DNA from: Nemertoderma westbladi
Taxonomy: Eukaryota; Xenacoelomorpha; Nemertodermatida; Nemertodermatidae
Length of the DNA stretch: 54,382 bases
Direction of reading: 5' to 3'
Assembly (NCBI GenBank): GCA_032718475.1
Contig: JAUCBJ010003990.1
Coordinates: forward strand, 1-54,382
Shown here: positions 21,801-30,700 of the stretch, piece after piece
Numbering within the stretch: the stretch's first letter is position 1
Layout: each line of letters opens with the position of its first letter
The notes under the pieces: generated by a model
Seen by the model: only the letters and a program-made list of their open reading frames with translations
What the model was told of the DNA's origin: nothing
The model's database searches: none
Position numbers and translations under genes: made by a program

Positions 21801-22504
21801 AAATTCTGACAGTTAACTTTGAAAGTCCTCAGCAAGTCTCTGATCGGATGAGCATAAGCTCAAAGGATGGTATGCTTGAGCATGTGGACGACTTCTGTTA
21901 CCTGGGATCATGGATCCGGAAGTCAGGTGAGGACCTTCGAATACGTAAGGGAAAGGCATGGGCAGCCTTGAATAGGCTTTCCAGGATTTGGAAGTCACCT
22001 AGAATTAATCGGAAACTTAAGGTCCGATTATTTAGAGCAGCAGTAGTTCCAGTACTCCTCTACGGGAGTCCATGCTGGGCTCTAACTGCTGAGGACACCA
22101 AATCTCTGGATGGCACATTCACAAGAATGCTACGCCGGGTACATTGTGTCAAGTACAATGCACACATCTCCAACCAGACACTATATAACATTGGAGGTGT
22201 CTCATTGGTTCCCCCAAGCTTGACACTAGAACAAAATCGCCTCCGCTTTGCAGGACATTGCTTTCGCCGTGAGGACCAGCCAGTGCATAATCTTGTACTT
22301 TGGCAGCCTCATGGAGTGAATAAGCATGGTGGACAGCCCATGACTTTCTTGAGACGCATCTTAAAGGACACTGGCCTTAAAGATGCGGATGATCTAGCAA
22401 ATGTCATGGGTGATAGGGAGTTGTGGCGGCGCAATTTTGTTGACAAGCCGGCACAGCATTCTTAAAAATGCAGCTGCAATGCAGCATGCCGATCCTAGTA
22501 GTAG
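18894..22504 (+). mobile_element. full-length RTE-like LINE
   Basis: Flanked by the perfect 11-bp duplication TATACTTTCGA (18883-18893 and 22505-22515); the empty site is present in the partner LTR at about 38725. It is 3.6 kb with a short 5' region, a single long frame, a very short 3' region of about 36 bp and a TAGTAGTAG tail. A single ORF, short 3' end and microsatellite tail are typical of RTE-type LINEs. The 5' region (18894-19168) holds two diverged copies of a roughly 115-bp unit with GGCTGCAGGGGTATATGGCC and its variant GGCAGCAAGGGTACAGGGC. Confidence 0.93.
19169..22465 (+). CDS. RTE-like LINE endonuclease-reverse transcriptase, intact
   Basis: The open frame is uninterrupted; the first in-frame ATG is 19169 (MANQGVVFAPRADS), giving about 1098 residues. 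The N-terminal third is an AP-like endonuclease with VGVQEHRMQTG (catalytic E), FLGDFNASL, SQIDHILF and PFSSDHRLI (the SDH motif). The middle is RT: LVPVPKKGN, FRGISLISIAAKLYNRI, IFVDFFKAFDSVSR, LQGDTLAPFLF and LDFADDLGVLS with the FADD catalytic pair. The C-terminal region has RLRFAGHCFRREDQ and GGQPMTFLRRILK, a block shared by RTE-like proteins. No ORF1 or RNase H is seen. The product nicks target DNA and reverse transcribes its own RNA there. With an intact frame, perfect TSDs and two relatives in the window it may be active. Confidence 0.92.
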   Translation: MANQGVVFAPRADSAKKHPPTPTMDYISNAEVRPLEASGITGHNRPHRRQLTPDRLPVSPPTGERAANNSLSPFPDDLSGPNPGSPGRPDCDGERDSGVGGYSHVPPRPTKPLVNLRQVTRLASVNTLTLGSPMRQGELTALADKLSLSAVGVQEHRMQTGQTDEVLIKDMGGGWRLALASADDSGNGGIGLLMNPTAHAALDKIDQISNRIIRCHFSCSGRLAKKFPKVVLIVCYSPTSVAPVEEVENFYHNLQAATDGVDQHAFLTFLGDFNASLHQSPTSPWVYSNSVNRNSVHLQDFISGNGLFSAGTQFKKRTGKLWTHSGPSGHKSQIDHILFRRKYRSSIQDCNAFTLRPFSSDHRLIVAKVRLSLRASRTTKSALPRHDWSSLLQQPSVRSSFTLQLSNRYEALASEAADHCEGYTAFTEAVKLAAAETVPVYPRNRKRAPWTDNKIQKCRNDLHKAQKESRLKQTTAAKNAVKAASRSLNRQYSVNLQELINQQVDAINDADDSRQSSQAWKSINLLTGRKSQPTTKVKAESPADRLNGWKAHFEKLLNNDRVLPDNFIEVKVSESVLPDIPIGDISFAEVKAAAKSIKTNRASGVDGVPPEVFKIPECLKLIYPIIVDMYRTTRVPQEMKTNKLVPVPKKGNLTLYGSFRGISLISIAAKLYNRILLNRIRDPIERLLRGNQNGFRKGRGTMEPILALRRIIEELSKKKDRHLAVIFVDFFKAFDSVSRSRMFSILSLYGIPDEIIAAIRSVYDGSTTFVSTVDGDTEPFEVLWGVLQGDTLAPFLFIIVVDYVLRMSLDHHNDDGVMITPPTGSRSRGNPAKYLTDLDFADDLGVLSESLEGAQRLLSSLEHAASSVGLFINSRKTKILTVNFESPQQVSDRMSISSKDGMLEHVDDFCYLGSWIRKSGEDLRIRKGKAWAALNRLSRIWKSPRINRKLKVRLFRAAVVPVLLYGSPCWALTAEDTKSLDGTFTRMLRRVHCVKYNAHISNQTLYNIGGVSLVPPSLTLEQNRLRFAGHCFRREDQPVHNLVLWQPHGVNKHGGQPMTFLRRILKDTGLKDADDLANVMGDRELWRRNFVDKPAQHS

Positions 22505-22955
22505 TATACTTTCGATAATTTAAGCAGTTTTACTAGAGTTCTTCCCAAAAAGCCGGTGTTATGGCGAAAAAATGGGAACACAACAACAGAATCATATAAA
22601 ATCATATGACTACTACCACTATACGAGTATACCAAAATACCCTTATTCCCCGAAGCTCCCGTTCAACACAGAGGATGAGCATAGAGATAGGAAATTCAGT
22701 TCAGTAGCTCTGGGATAGGTCGAAATTAACGCCCACTCAAATTCTATTGGCCGATACGGACAGCAAGGCTAAGGCAACCTCTCTAAGCTAGTTGGCCGAT
22801 TAAACTGAGCCCAGATATCTCCGTACAGCACATCAGCCAATAAGCTGGTAGCTTGCACTATTTTAGTTATAAATCTCTTTGAGAGTATTCTAGCGACTGG
22901 GGGGGAACTGGCCAGCAAAGGCAAACGTATCAGTTATCCCACAAAAGCTTTTACA

Positions 22956-22963
22956 CCGCTCCC
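22956..22963 (-). promoter_or_regulatory. polypurine tract of element 2
   Basis: Minus-strand GGGAGCGG stands directly before the 3' LTR start TGTAAAAG, the position where plus-strand DNA synthesis is primed in LTR elements. Element 1 has the same sequence at 41450-41457. The identical octamer also occurs at 26780-26787. Confidence 0.7.
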
Positions 22964-22981
22964 AGAAAATGGGATTTAAGT

Positions 22982-23224
22982 CTATAAAATATACAAAATC
23001 ACAGTTTCTAAAATATAAAAATACTCTAAACAGTTAGTCTTTCTTGCGCGGACGGCGTTTACGCAGTTTTTTAAAGCTAGCAAGAGTCCTTTTCTCTTTG
23101 GGGCGAGCCACTTTACGAGGAGGGCTATAACTCCTGGGTGAAGGGTGCAATATGATTGCATCAGAAGGTATGGGATTGCGATCGGTATATCCGCCGGTTG
23201 AAGTACCGGGTTGATTGACATCAA
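22982..23224 (-). CDS. possible overlapping frame at the end of accessory gene 2
   Basis: An 80-codon frame with ATG overlaps the 3' end of accessory gene 2 in another frame and runs past its stop. A 71-codon counterpart is open in element 1 at 41216-41431, sharing CTLHPGV, ALLVKWLAPKRKGLLLA and CLEYFYILETVI. Because the DNA of the two copies is very similar here, the conservation may be passive. No function is suggested. Confidence 0.25.
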   Translation of the reverse strand: MMSINPVLQPADIPIAIPYLLMQSYCTLHPGVIALLVKWLAPKRKGLLLALKNCVNAVRARKTNCLEYFYILETVILYIL

Positions 23225-24809
23225 CGTCCGGGGAGAGGGGTCTAACGGCTTTGAGAGCTCGTTTCAAGACAGCCGCTCTTACGGGTCCTTTACGAGTGGT
23301 CTGAACGAGGGCCGTGGGTGGACCATAGGCAGTTAGAAACTTCCTTGGTTTAATGGTTCTTTCCAACTCGCGTTCGCGGGCTCTGTACTCGTAAGGCCGT
23401 CGATATACTTCCTGTAACTCGGGGTGTGAGTTGACAAATAAGTCTCCATAGGCCGGATCTTGACGGATAAAGTTTATTAAGTTGTACGAATTGATTTCAC
23501 TCGGGTTAATGCTCCTGAGAAATTTGCGTACATATTTGGTTGAAATACATTCTCCAACGCGCTTCAATAGTTCATAACTTGATAGGCGCGATTTCTGCTC
23601 GACGGAGGCAAACAAATATGGATGGAACGCATAAACTCCTTCGTAGGCGCGTCCAGGATAATAGCGATGGCGTGAATCACAATGTAAATCAGCGTTCGCT
23701 TCCCAAGCTCTGATATAACGTAGTACAATCATTTCATCTACGCTCTCTAAATCATGGTTAAAGGGACAATCAAAGCTGGCGTGTCCTTTTAATTGACAAT
23801 GATGGCATTGAGTCATAAATTGGGGGCAGACAGCAAAAATGTGCAAATTATTAAGCCGACAATATGCACAATAGATTTCCATCGACGGTTGCTCGTGGAA
23901 ATAGGAACAAAGATCGTTGGTGTCCATAGACGTAATATGGTCTCTCGATGCGCATAGCCGACAACGTTGTCTAGAAACATAATTGGCATGGCGATAATCA
24001 TACGCCGTAAGGCACTGGGGACCTTGATACCATTCCAATATATAGTCGCTATCGCTACTCCGAGACGTGGGGGGCTGGATCTCTTCAGATTCTAAACATA
24101 TGGGTTCGTCTTCCCCTTGTATAGTTGAGGTAGGCGTGGCTGTCTCCTCAAGTGGACCTACCGTCTGGATTTCCACGACAGAATAACCTGTGGGGATCCG
24201 AGGTCTTTGGATAACCGAGGAATGCAGGTTCATTATACAAATGTCTTTGAAAATAGCAAATCCAGCGCTATCTAACTTCTCCGCAGCCGAGTCTCTTAAG
24301 CTGAGCTTGGTCAAAGCGCGGTCTTTGAATTGGCTATCCACGTTGCGAAACGGGGTTAAAAACCGGCGGAAACATTCAAAGCGGATGAATTTATTATGTT
24401 CATCTAGCTTAGCGAGTTTGGTCCCAAGGATTAATGGATGGGCGCGTATAGTGCGACTGCACACATCGGCTAGCCAACCGGAAAGTGCGGTGTTTTCGAA
24501 GATCGTGTAGATAGCTAAGGAGGGACGGAGTGGAACACTCATGAAGCTATACACGGCGCCAGGTGCGGTCAACGGTCCGTCAAAGTATAATCGAGAATAA
24601 TGGTCTCCGTATACTTGTTGATAGTTGATGGGATTTCCGACCTTGAAATTCCACCCGTATTCCTGAAAGGCAAGATGTCCGATGGAAGTTCATTGCACCT
24701 TTGTAATGTTGCTAGACGCATTAGCATACATGGTGCGAAAGAAACCTCGGCCTTCGGCCCAAGGAGCTATCAGCTGAGTATCCACGAAAGGGTATGGAAT
24801 GTTCTCCAT
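23034..24809 (-). pseudogene. element 2 accessory gene 2: zinc-knuckle basic-tail protein with one in-frame TGA
   Basis: Not a family I recognise. The minus-strand frame can start at ATG 24809 (MENIPYPFVDTQL), meets one TGA at 24692-24690, and then stays open to 23034, about 592 codons in all; downstream of the stop no ATG occurs before MSVPLRP near 24543. About residues 280-350 hold three cysteine clusters: CRLCASRDH, CAYCRLNNLHIFAVC and CHHCQLKGHASFDC, the last an exact CX2CX4HX4C knuckle. The C-terminus is strongly basic (KKLRKRRPRKKD). No signal peptide or membrane segment is visible, so it is not env-like. RNA or DNA binding is inferred. It stands downstream of accessory gene 1, between pol and the 3' LTR. 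The TGA may be a mutation or recoded. Confidence 0.7.
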
Positions 24810-25474
24810 ATTCCTGTTGCACGCCTAACATGTTTTCCGCCATCGATGGGAGAGGGCAAGGAAAACCTATGACACATTCAACAAGGTTTAAAATACGATC
24901 TCAGTAGGAGGATTATGTCATTCGAAGATTATCTCCAAATTAATTTATCCCCAATTATTAAGGGAGGTGAACAACCAGATTTATGACACACAATGGTACC
25001 AGTTGTTCACAGACTAGCCGCGTATCCTTTTAGTCCTTGTATCGATTGTGGACCTAAGGAAATTATCGGTGGTTGATTATGTAATCAACGACAAAGAGAT
25101 GGGCGTTGATATTATAAATACCAACACAAGGGTATATGGACAGGAGGTGCGGACACGAATATAGGCATCCAGATTAACAGTAAAGGGTGGGGAGATTTAT
25201 TAGGAAGCGGTATGATTCATACCACGATACCACTATGATTGGTCGATCGATGAAGGGAGTAAAGAGGAGGAAGGGGATATGGTAGTATCCATAAGACACC
25301 ACAATGGACATGTTTTCCGTTACCTCATCATTCATTCTTATCTGCTTACTGTGACACTGATCACAATAATTACAGGAAAACGATGAAGGAAGAGAAAGTT
25401 ACAGCCTCCCGAAGGAGACCGCCCGCGAGCACCCGTGCCCCGGGGAAAACTATTCACATTATGGACCCTGTACA
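24810..25474 (-). other. spacer between the two accessory genes of element 2
   Basis: No long frame on either strand. A short minus-strand frame directly after accessory gene 1 (about 25480-25340) encodes roughly 45 residues with a hydrophobic stretch (FPVIIVISVTV); it may be chance. This stretch has no clear counterpart in element 1. Confidence 0.5.
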
Positions 25475-26104
25475 TCAACTCATGTCTCTTCTCCAGTGGT
25501 TCTCTTCTATTAGTTCAAAGCTATCTGAGACAACAGGCAGTGGACGATCTGCGGTAAGATACATCATGGTGAAATAGAGTCGTTTGAGTTCTACCATGGG
25601 ATCGTGATGTATACCTTGAGGATATCGAGTCTCTAGGTTCTGTTGACTGGCAATATTGAGATAGGTTTCTCTCAAAAATTCCAAGTAGTCGTTGAAATTG
25701 ATACGCTTATCGGGTTCTTCAACGTTTTCTCTGTCGAGTAGGTTGCGAATAGAGTTCTCGTGTTCTATTCTCGGTTTATCATTACGATTCCGCTGGGCAT
25801 GATATTTAAATAAAACCATTTCCCTTTCGGTGTCTACATCATCAGTATCATGTAAATCGGTAGGATGGCCGGTAGTTAAGAAGTCCATATACGTACCATT
25901 ACGATTCGTATAGCGAGCGGTGAATTTTCTATAGTCCAATTCACGCGTAAGTTGTTCCTGGGACATCGGCGGTTCGATATAACGACCATCGTCCTCCGTA
26001 ATAGTCGGATCGGCTTCACCGCGTATCAAGCTATCCACAAACGCTTGTAAAGGTAGAGTATATCGCTCTCTAATACCAAGGTCATCTTCTATCAATTCCG
26101 TCAT
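25475..26104 (-). CDS. element 2 accessory gene 1: conserved acidic protein
   Basis: 209 residues from ATG at 26104 (MTELIEDDLGIRERYTLPLQ). I do not recognise the family. It is rich in Asp/Glu and Arg, with no cysteine pattern, membrane segment or signal peptide. The copy in element 1 (39857-40477) is also open and about 85% identical by eye over about 200 residues, then differs in the last 6-10. Between clearly diverged elements this argues for selection on the protein. Conserved blocks are LDYRKFTARYT, NGTYMDFLTTGHP, DYLEFLRETYLNIA and ELKRLYFTMMYLTADRPLP. The ATG follows an AG by two bases in both copies (ACAG|ATATG, GCAG|ATATG), which could be a splice acceptor for a subgenomic mRNA, though no pyrimidine tract is evident. 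Confidence 0.8.
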   Translation of the reverse strand: MTELIEDDLGIRERYTLPLQAFVDSLIRGEADPTITEDDGRYIEPPMSQEQLTRELDYRKFTARYTNRNGTYMDFLTTGHPTDLHDTDDVDTEREMVLFKYHAQRNRNDKPRIEHENSIRNLLDRENVEEPDKRINFNDYLEFLRETYLNIASQQNLETRYPQGIHHDPMVELKRLYFTMMYLTADRPLPVVSDSFELIEENHWRRDMS

Positions 26105-26779
26105 ATCTGTTATCTGAGTTTATTAATATCAATATGAGTTAATATTTTAGGCAAGCGGGCGTCGCTGCCTACTAGGCTTTGCCCCCGGACAGTGGGTTTC
26201 TCAGCGCCGATGTACCGCTGTCGCAGTGTTTACGCCAACATGTAGCAACAGCACGACAACGATAACCGGCACAAGTCCCACCACTGTCCGTCCCAAAGGC
26301 TTGAATCCACTTGAGGTTATCTCGGTAGAGTTAGGGCTATTTTACAATTGCGATTAGCTACTGTAAACACACTTTAGTAGTAACATTCACCTATAAACGC
26401 ACAAATTCCATACAATCATTGCTTACTGCCCACATGCATGCCATTTGTCCGTTAGTCAGTGTCTTCCAGAATGTCACATTATTACTATGTATCCTTGGAT
26501 ACTAATAGTGCGTTATGTATACTCTTATGCTACGCAATGGGGTAAGCTTTTTATTGTTCCTTTTAACTTGCTTCTAATTCTAGCGTGGGTGTTGCCATGG
26601 TGACATTATGGAAAACTAGCGGTAGAATTAGGGCAATTCTCATGCATACAGATCTGGGATGTTATTTAATAGTAATTCTTTAATTATCAATATCCTCTTT
26701 ATGCATGATTTTATAAATTTTATCGGCTATTGACTATATGTTGGAGATTCTCGCACTCTAATACACTCAATATGAATCT
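26105..26779 (-). other. non-coding lead of the accessory module in element 2
   Basis: No frame. It is homologous to 39179-39856 of element 1. At the start, GGAGATTC (minus strand) pairs with GAATCTCC about 30 bases later, a stem also present with one change in element 1. It could carry a promoter or splice acceptor for the accessory genes; nothing definite is seen. Confidence 0.6.
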
Positions 26780-26787
26780 CCGCTCCC
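26780..26787 (-). promoter_or_regulatory. second GGGAGCGG, at the pol/accessory-module boundary
   Basis: Minus strand ATCATGGGAGCGGAGATTC. This octamer is identical to the polypurine tract at the 3' LTR (22956-22963). It is also the site where element 2 integrated in element 1. It may be a second plus-strand primer or the scar of module acquisition. Confidence 0.55.
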
Positions 26788-27723
26788 ATGATCTATTAAT
26801 TACTGGAATTTTGGGAATGTTATAAATTGCACAAAATGACAATTTATGAAATTCATTTGAATATGAATTTAAATTTATTCCCGTGAATTTTATTATTTGA
26901 TGTTAAATTGATACAAATTTTATTCCAGAGCATATCTGGGGACTTGGGATCCTTAATTCTATAAAATAGTCCTTCTAAGAATATCGGTAAATACTGCGAT
27001 ATCTTAATTGACTAGAAATTTTAAAGGATCGGGATTTTACAGATTTTAATAAATATTAAATTAATATTTATGATGGGCACCGATTTATTCCAGAACTTGT
27101 CTGGGGACGTTAACCACTGATTCTAGAATTTGTCTTTCAAGTATATCGGTGGGTGCCACGATATCTTAATCGACTAGAATTACAGATGGTCAAAAGTTTA
27201 ACAGATTTATTTGCGATTTACGCTACTGTTAGAGGGACATCACGCTACTATATGTATTATTTGTTATAAGGTAGAAGAGCAATATCGCACGAAGCAATGT
27301 CAGTGTGAAGAGGCAAGTCGTTTCCAAGGTCTACCCAGAGCTTGGTTTAGCCGAGACACGAGGATCTGAACTTTGCATTCCTAATACTCTACCTACCAAT
27401 AATACTTAAATATAGTAGTGGCTTTATTGTACTTTAAGAAGTACTGACATGTCATCTTACTATAGTCGCGCATTTATAATATAATACGGACAGTAAGGAA
27501 AGAGAAAATAATTACTTCTTGCCGTCGCACTAAATATATATTATAAGTAATTAAGTACGTAATAAATGCTAATATATTGCACTAATCTACTAAATATTCT
27601 AAAATATCATTTTACTAAATAAAATTAAATAAAAACGATTATAATAAAGTACATAATAAAGTTCGCATATAAAATGTAATAAAATAGATAAAATAATATA
27701 GTCATACACCCACTCCAGACGTA
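26788..27723 (-). other. element 2 pol 3' non-coding region, with two-copy repeat
   Basis: AT-rich, no frame. Two diverged copies of a roughly 170-bp unit lie at about 26900-27060 and 27070-27200, each with TCTGGGGAC, ATATCGGT and CGATATCTTAAT. They correspond to the repeats at 17705-18005 in element 1. Confidence 0.7.
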
Positions 27724-30700
27724 TCACGTTTGGGAGTCCCTAGATGTTTGAGGAATTAGGGAGGTGGTCGTGGGAAGAGTGTCTTGTCTTCCATAGTTTC
27801 CGGAGAGTTCCCTGTCTCTTTTCAGCAAACATAAACGACCAACTGGGCGATTGAGTTGTTGAGTCTCAAAGATTATCCCGGGTTTCTTGAAGTTACGCCG
27901 CATTACGACGAGTTCTACTGAGCGCACTAGACCATCCTCCGAGATGTGCGTCTCGATGATACGACCGATCTGCCACCGTCTACGTGGAAGGTCTGGATCT
28001 ACAATAAGGACCATGTCTCCGGCGCTGACATTTTCCTGCTGCGCAAACCACTTAGTTCGAAGTTGTAGCGTGGGCAGATAATGTTTCTCAAAATGGTCAG
28101 CGAAACGACGGGATAGCAACTGCATAAGCTGCCAAGTTCGACGACAGTATTCATCTCCATCGGCAATCTCGGATTGTGGGAGCATGGCTACAGGTTTCTT
28201 AAGTAGGAAGTGCGCGGGTGTTAGCGCTTCCAGGGAGTCGAGACTCGATGAGACTGGCATAAGTGGTCTCTCGTTAAGATAGGCAGCGATTTCTTCCATT
28301 AACGTCCGTAGAAGTTCGTCGGTGAGATATGCGCGGCACGGCACTATAAAGTGAAATGCGGTCTTGACACTTCGAATTAATCTCTCCCAACTTCCTCCCC
28401 ACCAAGGGGCGTCGGCGGCGTTAAAGGTCCAGCTAGACGCCGTTATCCGTAGCTGGTCGTCCACCTGTCTTTGATTCCAGTCCTTTACGTAAGCCTGAAT
28501 TTCGTTGTTGGCACCAATGAAGTTCGTTCCCTTATCGGATCTCATCGTATTGCTAGTGCCGAAACGAGCGATCTGTCGTCGTAAACATAAGACGAAGCTG
28601 TTAGTAGATAGATCGTTCACCATATCGAGATGGATAGCTCTACAAGTCATGCAGACAAAGATTACACACCATCTCTTGATTATAGTTCTAGCACGATACA
28701 CTTCAATAGGGCCAAATAAATCCACACCAGTATTAGTAAAGGGTGGTTCATAAAAGTTTACTCGTTCCCTAGGTAATTCTGCCTCTCGCTGTGTTAAGGG
28801 CCTACTGAATACTTTCCTACAAGGTATGCAGTTCCTAAGAACTTGATTCAGAGCTCTACGCGGTTTATGAAAATAATAGCGGGTTCGAATTTCGCTAAGA
28901 ACTCGTTCTCTCCCAGCATGATACAGTTTACTGTGAACATCTACAATCATCTTGATTTGTACTTCAAGATTACTAATGAGTATAGGGAATTTAGTATCAA
29001 AGGATAATGGAGCGTTGGTAAGTCTTCCTCCAACGCGTATTAACCCATCTATCATTGTGCTAGAGAAGCGATCCCTTAAGCGCATCTGAGGATTTCTTAA
29101 TAGCAGAAAATACTTATCGGGGTCCTCATAGCATTGCAGGAGTCTCAGTAGCTGCTTATTAGTTTCTTCATGCTCCTGGTAACTGATCTTCTCCTTTAGA
29201 AACCGGTCTGATATCTTGTACTTAGGTAGATCTTTAATAACATGAACTTGCGCAGATGTCACTGGAGCAGGATCACTAGTGGTCTGCGTCCTGGAGTAAT
29301 GATGGTGAAAACATCTCTTTAAGTATGTGACGGCTTTACAGAGACGATTCCAGGAACTGTAATGATGCAGTGCTCTCTGCAGCAGGGGTGAGATTCCTTG
29401 CGAGACGTCTGGTATCTCAGATTTCCAATCTCTGTCTTTAATTTCCACAACAGATTTATTTATAGCGAGAGATTGTGGATCTAAACCATCGTTTCCGGAA
29501 ACATGTAATACAGATAGATCGATAGTCGGTTTAAATAACTTCGATTTACTCGCCCGGGTTTTAGGTTTAACGGTCTCCGCTCCCTTGGCTTGTCTAATTT
29601 CCGCCGTAGTAAGGTGAGGAGGCCATTCGTCTTCTTCCTTGCTCAGGAAGTCGGGTCCACCCAACCAATCTGGAGTATCTATCAGTTCCTGTGGAGTTGC
29701 TCCCCTGGAGGCGATATCGGCTGGATTAATCGTACCAGGGCAATGTCTCCATTGATCTATCTTTGTGCGACTAAGAATAATAGCTACCCTGTTAGTAACA
29801 AAAACGCTGAACTGACAGACTTCATTGGTTAGATATTCCAACACGAGTAAAGCGTCGGTCCAATAAACCGTTTTCTCCAGTGGGTAATCGATTTGTTCCG
29901 TTACGTTCCGGCCGATGGCTGTAGCGTATAAAGCCGCTTTTAACTCCGCTCGAGGAACCTTTAACTTGTTGTTAATCAGTGCCTTAGAGGTAACCAAGGC
30001 GACTTTGATCCCATCCGGAGTTTCAACTCGCAGATATGCTACTATACCTATTCCCATGTCGCTGGCGTCTCCAAACACATGGAGTTGATAGGAATACGTC
30101 GGAAGAACATGTCCAAAATATGCACGGGAAATTATAAAGTTCTCGATGGCAGGTAGAGAATCTTCCCATTTCATCCATTTCTTCAATAGTTCTCCCTTAA
30201 GCGGATCATCCCATGAGTGGTTTTCAAGCCACATCTGTTGTACTAAACTCCGAGCAATCAATATAACTGGGCTAATAAATCCCAATGGGTCGAAATAAGT
30301 GCTCAGGATACTTAAACAAATCCGTTTGGTCCGGACTGGATTATCTCGCTGTTTTAACTGAAAAAACAGGATGTCTCTTTCAGTGTCCCACTTCAAGCCT
30401 AGCGTCTTGGTTTCAGGAAGATCGTCCTTTATTAAATCTAGGTCTTTCGCTCCGCGATCCTCTACCGGTATGGCTTCCAGAAACTCACGGGAGTTACTAG
30501 TGAATTTCGTCAGTCGAAATCCCCCTCTTTTCAAACACTCTACCGTTCCTTTCGCGACAGCTATGGCTTCTTCTACTGATGGAAGGGACCTTAAATTGTC
30601 GTCCATGTATATATTGCGTTTTATATTGTCTATCACTTCCTTTGAGAAGGAGTGTCTATTGTCATTCGCAGTGGTTCGCACTACGGAGCAGGCGTTGGAA

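Larger units (their letters stand above)
18134..22955 (-). repeat. element 2 3' LTR, interrupted by an RTE-like LINE
   Basis: Plus-strand ends are TGTTCGCGCTTTTG and AAAAGCTTTTACA, so the transcribed strand runs TGTAAAAG...CGAACA. Segments 18134-18893 and 22516-22955 match 37974-39173 closely. The LINE occupies 18894-22504 with the 11-bp duplication TATACTTTCGA. Confidence 0.93.

Noticed and set aside
8541-22955. A large inverted-repeat (TIR-bounded) transposon running from 8541 to 22955
   Set aside because: The ends are inverted (TGTAAAAG...CTTTTACA), but they are LTRs of two different elements in opposite orientation; the AGCGG duplication and the empty site explain the arrangement better.
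23034-24572. Accessory gene 2 starting at 24572
   Set aside because: The codon there is TTG; the reading frame is continuous and protein-like upstream to the TGA at 24690-24692 and, beyond it, to an ATG at 24809.
23034-26104. Accessory module as an env gene
   Set aside because: No signal peptide, no transmembrane anchor, no cysteine-rich ectodomain pattern; zinc knuckles and a basic tail point to nucleic-acid binding instead.
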